Shown here: positions 34,849 to 47,120 of the stretch, piece after piece
Numbering within the stretch: position 1 is the first letter of the stretch
Layout: the number at the start of each line of letters is the position of its first letter
From: Torreya grandis
Lineage: Eukaryota; Streptophyta; Pinopsida; Cupressales; Taxaceae
DNA: 64,000 nt
Reading direction: 5' to 3'
NCBI GenBank assembly: GCA_037957365.1
Contig: JARHVA010000021.1
Span: 4,918,001-4,982,000, forward strand
The notes under the pieces: model-generated
The model's database searches: none
Seen by the model: the letters and a program-made list of their open reading frames with translations, nothing else
What the model was told of the DNA's origin: nothing
Translations under genes and position numbers: made by a program

Positions 34849-35480
34849 AGGTTTGTCAAGGCTTATATTCATCAATTTCATAACACATAAGTTGTTATAT
34901 AGTAGTAGTGTGATGTAGAATTAATTCAACTAATTAGAAAAGTTACAACAAATAGGGTCGGTCAAGGATTATATTAATCAATTCCAGGACACGTAAGTTG
35001 TTCTATAGTAGTAGTGTGATGTATATCAACCTATTGGAAAAGTTATGAAAAATAAGGTCAGTTAAGGATTATATTCATCAATTCCAAAACATGTCCTTGT
35101 GAATAGAGATGATTATAGATGAAAACTTGAATGACCTAATTTTTTGAAGACTCGAGAACTATATTCAACATGAGGTACATATGTTTGATCCACTTAATGT
35201 ATATAATTTTATTATCATGGTGCATAGGGTAAAAGATAAATTATTGGCCAAAAAGAGTTAGCCACTCACTAGCAATAAAAATTGTAACACTTGTACATCG
35301 TCATTACCTTAGCCTCCCAAGTTGAGTCATAAATAAATTAAATAAAAATAGGGGAAGGGGGTTGTGTTTTAACTATGATATCAAATATAGTTGAGGACAA
35401 AAATGTGTCCAAAACAAGTTGTTCTACATTAAGGACACCAATGAAGAAGAAGAGGAAGAATAAGTAGCATTATAGATTAT
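34849..35480 (+). pseudogene. gag: N1 gag relic, copy 2
   Basis: Starts abruptly in mid-gag. The ~105-bp repeat is present about three times here (34849-35090) against two in copy 1. NLNDLIF, EVHMFDPLNVYNFIIMVH and the decayed knuckle (GLCFNYDIKYS-GQKC, near 35360-35410) follow. Confidence 0.7.
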
Positions 35481-35534
35481 TTATGAATTAGAGAAGGAGT
35501 CAAAAGATTCAAACCAACTATGTCTTGTTATTCA

Positions 35535-35990
35535 AGTATAACACCCCCAAAACCCTCAAGGTAGTGGGTTTCCTGAAAGAATAAAATGTGACATTGTTGA
35601 TTGGATCTAAAAGTACTCACAACTTCATCAATAATAAGTTTGTTGTGTGCTTGCATTCTTTTGTTTATTCAACTCAAGAATTTCATATCATGATTATAGA
35701 TGAGGATACAATAGATTGTTCTTGGAAATGTCATAATATTAAACTCACCATGGGAGGCTACATGTTATATTTCCCTAAGGTATTAAATCGACAAAGTAGA
35801 CATTATGTTGGGAGTCTAATGACTCACTACCTTGGGAATAATTGAGATGAACTTCCAATGGTTTTTTATGTGTTTTCATTCATAGATAAGGACATCTTAA
35901 CTATAAGTGTTGCATGTAAAGTATCCATGGTTGGTGAGTTCTTATCAAATGCAAAAGATAATTTTAAAATATGTAGATAAATTTGTGGCA
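35535..35990 (+). pseudogene. N1 protease relic, copy 2
   Basis: The open stretch 35588-35845 reads MTLLIGSKSTHNFINNKFV and STQEFHIMIIDEDTIDCSW. The active-site Asp is again Gly, as in copy 1, and the following Gly is Lys. Confidence 0.75.
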
Positions 35991-36164
35991 CAATTATTTT
36001 CATTAGAATCACAATAGTTAGAGGTGCCTACATCATCAGATCTATGTGCAATTGTAGATGGGAACTTTTTATTTTTTGGGGATATGCTATAATAATTACC
36101 TTCAAAAAGATATTGTGATCATGCCATTATTTGGTATTATGGAGCTAACTACCCAACATCTAAC

Positions 36165-36950
36165 CTTAAAGGTACCTATATGTGGAAAAGAGTAAGATTG
36201 ATGAGATGGTATATGAGATGTTAAAAGTAGGTATTATTCTTCATAGTAATAGTGATAATTCCTTTCTAGTGGTGATGGTGTGTAAGAAAGATGACACCTA
36301 GCACATGTGTCTATGCTAAAAAGAACTTAATAAGTACACCATAAAAGATAAGTTTCCTATTTGAGTAATTGATGATTTTCTAGATGAGTGACATGGTGTT
36401 GTTTATTTTACAAAACTAGATATTCATTAAGGGTATTGTCAAATCATAATTAGAGATTAGGATGTTCACAAGACAACATTCAAACACATAATAGCCAACT
36501 ATGAATATTTGATGATGCCTTATGGCCTCATTAATACACTGTCTATGGTTTAGATTTTGATGAACTCTATATTCAAGTCATTTATATTAAAGTTGGTCTT
36601 AGTGTTATTTGATGATATCTTTTATGTACATAAAAACATGTGAAAAACATCTACATCATGTGAGTCGAGTTTTAGAAACTATTAAACACCATCATATTTA
36701 TGTCAATCTTTCTAAGTGAAATTTTTGAGTCAAGGAGGCAGAACACTTGGGTCACATTATCTAGCATGAAGTCATTAACATGGACTCTTACAATATCAAG
36801 CCCACTATATAATTTAAAATGCCTAGAACCCTCAAGAACCTATGTGGCTTCTTAGGGATTACAAATTACTATTACAAATTTGTAAATAAGTATGATAGCA
36901 TAGTAGCATCACTCACAAATTTATTTAAGAAAGACTCCTTCCATTGGAAT
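36165..36950 (+). pseudogene. N1 reverse transcriptase relic, copy 2
   Basis: Same motifs as copy 1 with more stops. The active site reads LFDD near 36605-36620. From 36819 an open stretch runs MPRTLKNLCGFLGITNYYYK and FVNKYDSIVASLTNLFKK into RNase H. Copies 1 and 2 are roughly 85-90% alike by eye over RT. Confidence 0.8.
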
Positions 36951-37420
36951 GAGGTAATTACCAAGGCATTTGAAAAGTTGAAGGAGACCATGTTCACCTC
37001 TTTGGTTCTATCTCCTCCCAAAATTTCTAAACCCTTCATTATTGAATGTGATGATTCAAGGTATGGTATGGGTCTATTACTCATGCAAGATGGTTTAACC
37101 ATTAAATTTGAGAGTATCCAACTCAAAGGTAATAATTTTTTGAAGCCCATTTATGAGAAGGAAATGGTGGTTATCCTTTATGTGGTCAAATGATGGAGAC
37201 ATCTGATGGGAAGACACCATAAGGTGAAAATGAATCATAATAGCCTGAAATAATTATTATAATAATGGTTTTCATAAAAAAAATGGGTCACAAAGATGTT
37301 TGGATATGACTTTGAGATCATCTACAAGAAATATAAGGATAATGTAGTTGTTGATGCACTATCTAGGAGGGATGAGTCCATAGAGGCACTCTTGTGTGCC
37401 ATGTCCATATTGTAGGTAGA
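36951..37420 (+). pseudogene. N1 RNase H relic, copy 2
   Basis: Continues the open stretch to 37193: FHWNEVITKAFEKLKETMF, then FIIECDDSRYGMGLLLMQ (first catalytic Asp region) and FLKPIYEKEMVVILYVVK (the Glu region). After a stop, VVVDALSRRDES (near 37340-37375) is the end of the domain, with the D-x-L-S-R signature of gypsy RNase H. Confidence 0.85.
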
Positions 37421-37479
37421 TTGGGTGGACGAGGAAAGATATAAAAGGAAGAACTACATAAATATATATAATCTCATTC

Positions 37480-37935
37480 AGAAGCTCTAACAAGATCTGA
37501 GAGTCTCAAAGAAATTTGTGTGGAAAGGGGACACACTTTGGTACAATGATAAATTATACCTTTCAAAAAACTAGAAGACTAAGCATAATTTTATGGTGGA
37601 GCTCCATGCATATCTATTAGGTGGACATTTAAGATTATTGAATACTCATCATAAGATAAATAAGATGTTTTTTTTTGAAATCTCAAAGGGGAGGTATACA
37701 ATTTTTTGGTTGGATTCTTGGCATGTCATAAAAATAAAGGACAAATAACTAAGACCCCAAGTTCTTTGTGGTCTCTATATATTCCCAGCTAGAGGTGGGA
37801 GGAGATTTACATGGATTTAATTACATGATCACCTAAGTTTGAAGGGGGAAATTTCATTGTGGTTATCATTGATAGACTCAAAAAATATGGTCATTTTTAT
37901 GCACTCTCAACTTTGCATAAATTTTGTTTCAAATA
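37480..37935 (+). pseudogene. N1 integrase relic, N-terminal half
   Basis: VELHAYLLGGHLRLLNTHHK (near 37590-37655) is the HHCC zinc-finger region, with the Cys pair partly lost. EEIYMDLIT, then SPKFEGGNFIVVIIDRLKKY and GHFYAL (near 37800-37900) is the start of the DDE core with its first Asp. The chromodomain and the rest are missing, since homology stops near 37935. Confidence 0.75.
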
Positions 37936-40873
37936 GGACTGGTTTTGGACCTATTTCCTCCAATTTCACCCTCTGAAAACACACATGTTTAATATGATTA
38001 TGGTATTTACCTAATGACCCTATCTTCTTCCATACTATTGGATCGTGTGATATAAATATGTTTTGATGTTAGTTATTGGTGGTTAGTCGGGGAATGCATC
38101 TTGTTTGTGATACACCCTTTAGAATTAATAAAGTCGTCTAGTAATTTATTTAGGAATTAGAATTTAGATTAATGTTAATCAATTGTGTTAGTAATGTTAG
38201 AGAGGTTGGTCGAGCAACAAGTAGTTAGACCCATATGGTGATTAGAATTTGTGTTTAAAGAAGCTTACTAAAGCTTGTATGAAAAAGAAGAAGAAATCAA
38301 TGGAATGTTTGAGCAAACCCAAACATTTTATCATTTTGTATAAGCATTTTATTGAATAAATATCATATAGATATTTTACATAATTTATTATGTTGAGTTT
38401 CATAACACATGTTAACCATTTAGTTCATTGTCCTTTTGTATAATTGGGTATGTGTTACTGCTATATTATTGTATTCTATTTAGATATGAGTTGTACACAC
38501 ACTAGTATATTTTAGTGTAGTGTTGTTAACCAAATCCAATTTACCATAATATGTTTTGTTGAACCTTTACTCTCTTACACCCAACCTCAGGGTTTCATCC
38601 TTTTGGTGAACACGCATTGCCATGCTTTCTCTCTTTCCTTCTAGGGTTAGCTCTTGTTATGATTTTTATAGATATGATTTGTTTAGGGTTTAGGTTATTT
38701 GCTTCTCCATATCTAGTCCTAGTTTTCATGTTATATATTTATCCATATTATTCCACCTAAGGATATTAGATCTAAAACCACTACTAGGTGAAATGATAGA
38801 TTAAATTAAAACATCTATATTTTCTTGAAATTCCTTTGGTTCATACTTATGCTTAATTGAAAAAGAAACTAACAATTATTAATGAGGTTAATGATTCTTT
38901 TCTTGATAAACATGTGGATGATAATGTGAATACAAACGATATAAATAAAAATGATGTGAATGGAAATTATATGAATATGTTTTTACTGGGAGGATACACA
39001 AGTGTTAAAAACACTATGCCAATAAAGTAAGATGAAGGCACAAGAAAAATATGACTAAATACATCAAAATACAAAGAATAATACATACTTAGTGCTAAAG
39101 AATAGGAGAATAAAATTACCTTAAATAATAAATGATGAAAAGAAATGGAAAGTGATATATAAATACTTGTTTCTGACTTACCTAGATCCCAGAAATGGTT
39201 GAATAACTAAAATGAAGGCTCTGAAACAATGTAAAAGAAATTCAAAAAAGTAGTATATGTTATGTGATGATCAACACTTTTGGATTGTTATGAAAAGGGA
39301 AAGATTAGTTTCAAACTCCTTAAATAATGATAAACTTTCATAAAGTGGTCTACCTACTTCAAAAATGGCTCTATAGATCCTCATAATTGGAAAATTCCTA
39401 AATCCCTTGATCAATAATAAATGCACAAAATTTTCTCTCATATTTGTATGTAACTGTGCATAGATGTGAAAAAATTCTCCCATTTCATGTAATTCTTGTC
39501 CATATAAAATTTGTAGTAATACATACAAAATTAAAGGAAATATGTCGAGTTTGTTTCCCATACCTCTTTAGTGAGGTTACTCTACATATCACATATGTTG
39601 AGAATCAAGGCTCATGTAGTATTATACTTGAAAGTTAGTGATCCTTCCCAATGAGTGCAAGAAGACTTCACCTTATCTCCCTTTAATTATGAATGCAACT
39701 ATATCCTTTTTCACTTAAGCCTTTTATTGGTACAAGTATACAAAACTGTATAATGGAAACCTTTGAAAATAATAAGTAAATTCCAGATCTTATAGTAATT
39801 TATTAATTATTGTTCTTACTTGTTGATTGTTATTGAAATGCTTTGGGATTCCTTGTATATATCGAATTCTCGAATTCAAATTAAATACCTATTCACATGC
39901 AAGATGACATAATAAAAGAAGGGAAACATTGAAAAAAAGGGCGTAAATAGAAGACAAGAAATAAAGTCCAAAGGACCCAAAAAATTGAAGTAACCACTTT
40001 TAGATAGTTTTGAAAAGCATCAGATCATTTATGGATAGTCTCAAAGCAAGAAAAACAAGAAATAATAGAAGAATAGGAAGAAAAAGGATCCTTAAGCACA
40101 AAGAAACATAGAGGAGAGAGAACAAAAGAAATAAATAAGCATAGGGCCACACAAAGAGGAAAGTTATAATAAAAACACAAGAGGAAGTACCAATAAGAAC
40201 CTAATCTAAATCAATGATCCATATGCTTTAAATCACGTTAATAACATTACAATTGTTTAGGGTCATTTTATTTTTTGTGGCATGTTTTGATAAGGGATGT
40301 CCTCTAGTTGAGAGGAATACAAGTTAAGTTCAGGGTTTTCTAAGGGATTTAGGCTAATTTATTTTATTTCCCATCTATTATGATGATTGTATCATTGTGG
40401 GTAGAGGATACCAATAGTGTGATTGGGGTACTTATATGATGTATTTACAACAAGGTTTTGGGTGGTATATAATGATGGTGATAGGTGGCATATAAGTCTT
40501 ATTGCTACATGGTTATTTTGTCTTATTATATTTGATTGCATGTTTCCTTTATGAAGATTGTTCATCATTATTTTAGCATTTGCTTCTACTCCATAAGTAT
40601 TGAGTCCTTCACTTGCATTGGTCTAAAACACTTTGCCCACTTAGTGAACTGAGTAGTTATAGTGTTCCTAGTGTGGTGCTTCCCAAAAGTTTCATTTTTT
40701 CCTTGATGGGGGAGTAATATTAATATATGGGAACCTTTGGGTCATTTGATGGTTAGGAAGAATAGAAAATGTCTTCAAATATTCTAAAAGATTGGATGGT
40801 TTGATTTGTTTGATAAGTTTGATGGATTTGGTTGTAAATTGGCATTGGAATTTGTGCATAATTTCAATCATGG
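37936..40873. other. AT-rich interval, no gene or terminal repeat recognised
   Basis: It could contain the 3' LTR of N1, but no sequence matching the 9.7-10.2 kb region was found by eye. The 96-codon minus-strand ORF at 39271-39561 is the longest and shows no motif. Confidence 0.4.
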
Positions 40874-42050
40874 TCATTTGAAAATTTTGGGAATATTGGT
40901 GTATTATTCCTAATTTAGTTAAAGGTCTGGAATAGGAAATCAGTGAATAAATATGCAATAATTAAGCTACTAATTTATGTAAATTAGATTTCATTTTTGA
41001 CATTTCTAAAAATAGTAATAAGAAATGAAAAATAAGACTTAGCTAAAAACTAACTGATATAGTTGACATAGGGTCTGATATTCACTATGTAGGACTGGAA
41101 CACTATCACAAATTGATATCTGATCTTCATTTTATGATTGGATAGGAGCACTAAAAGTGGACCAGAGTGGCATCGACACTGTAGTCCACTTTTATCACTA
41201 TTGTCATGAGGATCAGAGCTTTTTGGGTTTTGTTTGCAAGGTTTGTGTGACTCTATCTATGATCATTCAATAGTTGAAAGTCTATAGAGATCCTTGTAAA
41301 GTAGATTTTGTCCTCAAAACTTATGATCCATTATATTTTTGATCAATTTTGAGAAAGAGGGGGGTAAGTGTGTGTAGTATTCACTAAACGTGTATCCACA
41401 CCCCTTATGTGGGCAAACTGCCTACATACCAATACTTTGAAGAGGGATCAAGCCATATGTGGTTCTCCCACTTGATGTGCTTTGTGCAATAGAGTGTATG
41501 AATATGAAAAATGCTAAACTGGATGTGCTTGAGGTGGCTAGGGATTGGTGTAATGATTTGATTAAGCTTGTAAGTGTATTGGTTGGTTGCATGTAGAAAA
41601 TAGGGAAGATTGCATGAGTAGTCTTGCTTGCTTATTGATATTTGCCAACCCCATTTCCAAATGATCTTTAAATGGGTTTTATAGGGATTTATTGGTTATG
41701 GGTTGAATGTACTCGCATTAGGCTGACAAGGAGAAGGATGGGGAACTTGAAATAACTGACCAATGGGGCCAAAAAAACACTTAGACTGGAGTGCCAAAAG
41801 TGGACAGGAGTGGCATAGAAACTATAGTCTAAGTGTGGTGCTATTGTCCTAAGTTGACAAGGTCTGGTTGATGGATTAGTCTTGGAAAGAGGGGTTTGGA
41901 CCAGCTAGGATCAAGTCTCAAAGGTTATAAATGACTAGGAATTAGTAAAAAGATGCTTATGTGGGTCATGAGAGTAAGCAAGAAGGACCTATGGTTTAGG
42001 TGTCACAGGCCACACTAAAGTTACCAATTTTTGCATTTTATATGACTACA
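40874..42050 (-). repeat. G2 3' LTR
   Basis: The outer (left) edge is set by where similarity to 47775-48965 ends. The right edge is GACTACA at 42050, next to the polypurine tract. The minus-strand TATA box CTATAAAA is at 41677-41684. Two copies of a ~65-bp motif lie at 41141-41210 and 41787-41851, the first containing a 10-bp inverted repeat (AAAAGTGGAC and GTCCACTTTT). Confidence 0.85.
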
Positions 42051-42067
42051 TTTACCCCCCCTTTATT
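42051..42067 (-). promoter_or_regulatory. G2 polypurine tract
   Basis: The minus strand reads TAAAGGGGGGGTAAA directly before the LTR start TGTAGTC. The G-run matches the N2 and G3 tracts. Confidence 0.88.
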
Positions 42068-42428
42068 TTAGTGATACAACAAAGTAAAATACTAGGATAA
42101 AGGAAAAATAGAAAATGTACCTAAACTTACCTGCCAGCGTGAAGCTTATGAAGTTATGTGATGTTGGGTGTGTGTAGAGAGAGCACGTTGTGAAATGCAA
42201 AACCTACAAGAGAAAACAAAGAGTAGATAAATTCTTACTAGATATGCTATATCTAAAATAGGAACACACTAAGTTGGGTAAGAAAGGGAGGAAGAGAAAG
42301 GAATGAATATAACTCATGAGGTATGTGTGGACCAATACAAAACATGTTGTGATATTGAGTGATGTTGAGTAATGTTGGATGATGTTGTACCAAGAGTAAT
42401 ATCATGAATGAAGTTAAGTGCTTAATTC

Positions 42429-42850
42429 CCCAAAAGTGGCTCAAGAATGTAATGGTTGGCACTTTGGCTCCATCATCACTACTAAGTGAAGCTAGGTGAC
42501 CATGCGTGTGTTAATCGATGTCTGGATTATGTGTCTAATCCCTCTGAATAGGTGGCTCAAGAATACAAAGGCTAACTAGTCCTTTAGCTCCATCGTTGCT
42601 CTGTGAAGTGAAGCTATGAACTGATATCGGTATGAAATGTGTGTCATATGAGATAGCTCCTAAATCCCATGAATGTACTATGATCTTACAATGTTGGTGT
42701 GGATACTTGAATGTATGCTAGAAACCAGGCCACTGTGAAAGATGGAGATTAGTCTTGTATAAAAGCCACTTAAAAATGTGGAAGTTAGGCTTGTATAAAA
42801 GCCAATCCAAAATGATACCAACCACTTGTAGATGGAATAAGGCACATAAC
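42429..42850. repeat. short direct repeats in G2 untranslated interior
   Basis: GTGGCTCAAGAAT, then TTTGGCTCCATC or TTTAGCTCCATC, then GTGAAGCTA, recurs at about 42429-42500 and 42551-42619. CTTGTATAAAAGCCA recurs at about 42755 and 42791. The two pairs are separate small direct duplications. Confidence 0.65.
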
Positions 42851-43144
42851 TGCTGAGAATGTTTGGGTAATACTGAACTCAAAAAGAAAAGAAAACAAAT
42901 GTACTACACATATTATCCCCGATCATCAGTGTCTAAAATATGGATTCTAATCTGGGAGTTATACCAATTTCCATATCTAAAATTGGAAGTGAGAGCCATT
43001 ATGTCATGCATGATGCTCCTTATATCTGGATTCTCTGAGAAAAAGTGTATTAAAAATTGTTGATTCTAAACTAGTTTGATTGTGCAAAACTATAGCTAAA
43101 CCTATTTTTTGCCTACTTTCAGAAAATATATTTTTCCTACTATT

Positions 43145-43217
43145 TGGACAAGAGCACCAAAAATGGATAGTAGTGGCACTGATGCTGTAGTCGAATCTTG
43201 GCACTATTGTCGTAGGC
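43145..43217. repeat. LTR-type 65-bp motif inside the G2 interior
   Basis: Reads GAGCACCAAAAATGGATAG, then GTGGCACTGATGCTGTAGTC and GGCACTATTGTCGTAGG. It aligns with both motif copies of the G2 LTRs, yet lies over 1 kb inside the element. Confidence 0.7.
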
Positions 43218-43609
43218 CAATCTGGTAATTGTTTTGACATTTTCACTATCTGAATGGTCTATTATGACTAGTTTGATGTCTGGTTGTTGTTTTGGGTGTT
43301 CTAAATGTTACTTTTTTTTACTGTTAGGAGCTCTGATCTTTGTGATAAAACTTTTGTTTGTTGCCCCCTCTTTTAAGGGTAGGAATGAAGACCCTGCAAT
43401 GATTACCCTCAGAAGAAAGATCCATGCAAGTATGTTATGCTACAAATATACATGATACAACAATGATAATTGACAAGATATCTCAAGATATAACATGGTT
43501 TATGATGAGAGATTATTAATAGGGGTATGCCTAGATGAATGTTACAATGTAATAGCATGTGCAATGTACTAAACTAAAACTGGAAGTGTTAGTTGTTAGT
43601 TGGCAACGA

Positions 43610-43960
43610 GGGATGGAGCATGATGTCCATCATGGCATCCAAGATAGCAAGATAATGCATGATTGGGATCATAGCATTGCAAATAATGAGAATCAAACAA
43701 ACAAGAAGCACACAAGGCAAGAAGCAAAAAGTGTAAAAAATGGCCAAGGAGCCAAGCAATCAAGTGACATGGGAACATGTCACTCAAACCAGAAAGTAAG
43801 CATACAAAGCATTTTCAAATGCCACATACACATATAATTGAAACAAGTAAGGTTGGCATGAAATCCATAATAAATAGAAGAGTACAGGCAAAGGACATTG
43901 GCAAATGCCCTAAGGCACAAACATGAATAGGAGTAAAGGACATTGGCAAATGTCTTGAGG
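43610..43960. repeat. G2 hairpin series with differing stems
   Basis: Members are CATGATGTCCATCATG (43619-43634), GTGACATGGGAACATGTCAC (43764-43783), GCATTTTCAAATGC (43809-43822), a weaker GGACATTGGCAAATGCCC (near 43893-43910) and GACATTGGCAAATGTC (43939-43954). Position and style match the N2 series at 13385-13551. Confidence 0.7.
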
Positions 43961-45189
43961 AACATACAAGAGACAAAATAGGAACAAACAAATGCAAAAA
44001 ATCTAGCTATGCGAAACAAGAAAGTAAAACATGTAATAACTGGAAATACAATCACATCTAACTAATCAAAGCAAGAGGGAAAGTATGCAAGACATTTTAG
44101 TAAAAAACTAGGTATATGCTAATAAATACATAAGTGCTATATACTAGTGAGTGTTGAAAGAGTAATTTGTGTAAGCTAGTAAGTAATGTACATCAACATG
44201 ACAACTAAAGTGTGTGATGTAAAAATGACATAACCTAGATGGTGTATTCATGTAGAAGATGCCTCCAGTGGGTATGTATATCGATGTGTGTCTCAAATTT
44301 AGAAGTAGGATGCCCCCTTAATGGGTAGAGTAAAGCAATCAAAGAGCTGGATCTCATTATGCACACTCAAAGGAGATCAAGCGAAGCATGGTAATGTAGA
44401 TAAATAGACAAACAATAGCATAGAACAACAAATGTAATTCTAGTATACCAGTATAAATGTAAAGCATGGATAATGTCTACAATCGAAATGTTTTTGGTTT
44501 TGACATATTTGAATGTTTTTCTATTTATTGAAATGTTATATTATTTTTGTATTTTTGAAATGTTATGAACTGTGTAAAATCAATCATATGAATACTATGT
44601 AAAATAAATATTGAGAAACTATGTACAAGTAAGCACAAAGAAACTATGTATAGGTAAAATTGAGGAGGAATGATACTAACCGATGAGTCTCATGGGAGAC
44701 TCCCTATCATGGTGTCTTGTATTAAGAAGAAGAATTGTGCGTGATTGTGAAATATGATGGAAATGCTAAGACTATGGCTCTGAAAGTTGTATATGCTCTG
44801 AAATCTCTAAAGTAAAAACTAAGTGTGGGTCCGTTTGTAACTCTGAGAAGTGGATGCAACTGTAGGGCCCTTAGGGACCCATCTGGTAGTAGTAGAAGCT
44901 CTCTGAACGTGTACTCTATGAGTAAATGCACGAGATCTCAATGATACTGCACTGGGTGTGAACATTATAGCTGGAAGTTGTCTAGAATCTTGAAGCTATG
45001 GAGGTGTATAAAATATTTATGCTATAGATGGATGCCTCAATTGTGTTTGGATCAGAACTGGAGGAGGAACTATAATTGGTGAAGAAACTAGAACTAGTGG
45101 CAAAATTGAAACTGGTGGTAAGACTAAAACTAGTGATTGCAGAATAGTAGATGGCTCTAAAGCAGGGAGTGGTAACTCATATGAAACTC

Positions 45190-45654
45190 CACTAGCTATA
45201 ATAACCTAATTAGTGTGAATGAATTTCACACATCTATGAACTATAGAAGGTAATAAATGAAGTTTTTTAATCCATGGTCGACCAAGTAACATATCAAAAC
45301 TCCTGCACTGGGAATAATGTTGAATGGTATGGCCACATGTGTTGGGCCAACCTATAGAGGAAGTACAATCTCACCCAATGAACTTTTTATGTGCCCACTA
45401 AATCCATTGATAACTATGTCCATCGAGGTAATATATTGCTTTGAATATACTAAATGTTATAATAATGGCATAATGCACATGTTCACACTAGATCCATTAT
45501 CTACGAGAACATTATGAATAAGATGATTATGAATGTAAGCTCTAATAAGGAGTGCATGATAATTTGAATCATCCTTGAAGATCTCCTGCTCTAAGAAGGA
45601 GATAGAAGGTCTAGGTGGAACTCTAGAATTTTTTACACCAATCATATTGCTCAA
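45190..45654 (-). pseudogene. G2 retropepsin-like protease relic
   Basis: The open stretch 45654-45457 ends in NVLVDNGSSVNMCIMPLL, with the catalytic D-N-G-S intact. Downstream pieces reach MLLGRPWIKKL, then LPSIVHRCVKFIHTN (near 45295-45205), the second half of the fold. Stops and a frame change lie between. After it the minus strand reads a Pro/Ser/Val-rich tail (LVLVLPPVSILPLVLVSSP), not RT. Confidence 0.8.
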
Positions 45655-45829
45655 AAAATGTAACTCAACTGAAGGTTCCCTTTATGTATCTGGTGGGGGA
45701 TTTGTATGATATGCATGGTAAACGCCTGATGTGTCCCCTATCTCTTGTTTGCAATGCTATGGAAAAGGATCAAGGAAGATTTTCAATCATGTGTTTGCTT
45801 TGCCTGAGGAGGCTCAACCGAAGTGCAAA

Positions 45830-47120
45830 GATCAATATGATTGCCATCTATCAAATCCTGTATCTTATGTCTCAAACTGGTGCATGTACTTATTGTATGG
45901 CTTAGTGCCTTGTGAAACTCACAAAATTCATGTTGATCATATACTCGTGGAAGACCCTTTGTTGGGTCAACTTCCTAAATAGGAGGGAGAGATATGATGT
46001 TACATTCTAATAGTTGCTATAAAACTCTTACTAGAAGAATTGGTAGATTGGTCAAGGTTCACCGAGGAGGAATCGATAAAACCACACGTTGAGGGGGCTC
46101 AAAATCTGCATTAACCTGTCAGTTGATTTTGACTCTTACTATCATTAGATTTGAATTTGTATGGGACTTTGTTGTTACTCTTGTTTGTTGTTTTTAAGAT
46201 ACTTGTGTGCTTGAGTTTGCCCATTGAAATTAGTATGACTTCTCTTTCCTTTAATATGTGACATAATTCAGTGAAGGATGAGAATCTTTTGAACGTAATT
46301 GATTCATGCAAAGTTGGTAGAAGACTTTGTTTTAAGAGATCTTTTAAATCTTGATTGTCCATGGGGCTAGTCATATTAGCCAAGATAGTCTTATATCGAT
46401 GAACATAATCTGTGAGATGCTCACTTGACCTTTGTTTTTATTGTGCAACTTGGACATACGAAACCTTATCACCAATGTTACTGCTGAAATGAATTAAGAA
46501 CATGTAGACTAAAGGATTGAATGTATTGATCGATTGATTTGATAGACTGTAGAACCATTGTAAAGCATAGTCCTTTAGGCTCTATGTAAATAGCTTGGTA
46601 AGTAGCCAATCATTTGGTACATAGTCCAAGCATGCTATGTGAAACCTCTCAAATGTGTCTTTGTATCACCCTTGACATCATATAGAGTAAGCTTGGGTTG
46701 AACAAAACCTTGTTGCAAGGGTGTGGAAGCAATATGATGTGCCAATGGTGTGTGTAGTAAAGAAAAAGAATCCAATGTCTGTGTAGGTCTACAGGCACCT
46801 TGCTCAAGATGTATCACCTTGGATTGAAGAGATTTTATCTCTTGCACAAGGGCTACCACATCAAGAGACAAAGATGTACTCATTATAGTTGATGGCATAG
46901 AGGCATGTTGGCCTTCTATAGGGGGTTATTGAGACATAGTTTCTCCCATAGTGTCATTTGTAACTGGTTGCTCAATGGTTTGGGAATATTGACCATTGTT
47001 CACTCTTTATTATTCTTCTTGTAGTATTTTAAGCATGTCATCTTGCATGTCAGGGTGTTTAGTTAAGAGTTCTTGAAGTTTCCTTTTGTCAGTTTCATCA
47101 AAACTGGTATATTGGGCCAT
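45830..47120 (-). pseudogene. gag: G2 gag relic
   Basis: The start is chosen at the ATG at 47120 (MAQYTSFDETDKRKLQELL) rather than the longer upstream frame, whose first 53 residues are hydrophobic and lie in the leader. Pieces at 46898-46635 (VVALVQEIKSLQSKVIHLEQ, a coiled-coil-like start) and 46383-46111 (MDNQDLKDLLKQSLLPTLHE, FTELCHILKEREVILISMGK) follow. The C-terminal motif FCEFHKALSHTISTC and LRHKIQDLIDG is at 45946-45838, a variant of the Y-C-x-F-H-x4-G-H-x4-C nucleocapsid motif with Ser for Gly. Stops and frameshifts throughout. Confidence 0.8.

Larger units (their letters stand above)
10242..37935 (+). mobile_element. N1: outermost Ty3/gypsy element of the nested stack
   Basis: The interior begins after a putative LTR end at 10241 and resumes, after the N2 insertion, at 29887. 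It carries gag, protease, RT, RNase H and the first part of integrase on the plus strand. RT and protease resemble the chromovirus-type Ty3/gypsy lineage (MVQEMLE...ELNK...DELHG...YFTKLDL). A segment from gag to RNase H is present twice in tandem (30595-34848 and 34849-37292). Integrase stops being readable at about 37935 and no 3' LTR was identified. Confidence 0.7.

Noticed and set aside
39271..39561. 96-codon minus-strand ORF as a gene
   Set aside because: No motif, AT-rich composition and no conserved context; the length is within chance for this much AT-rich sequence.
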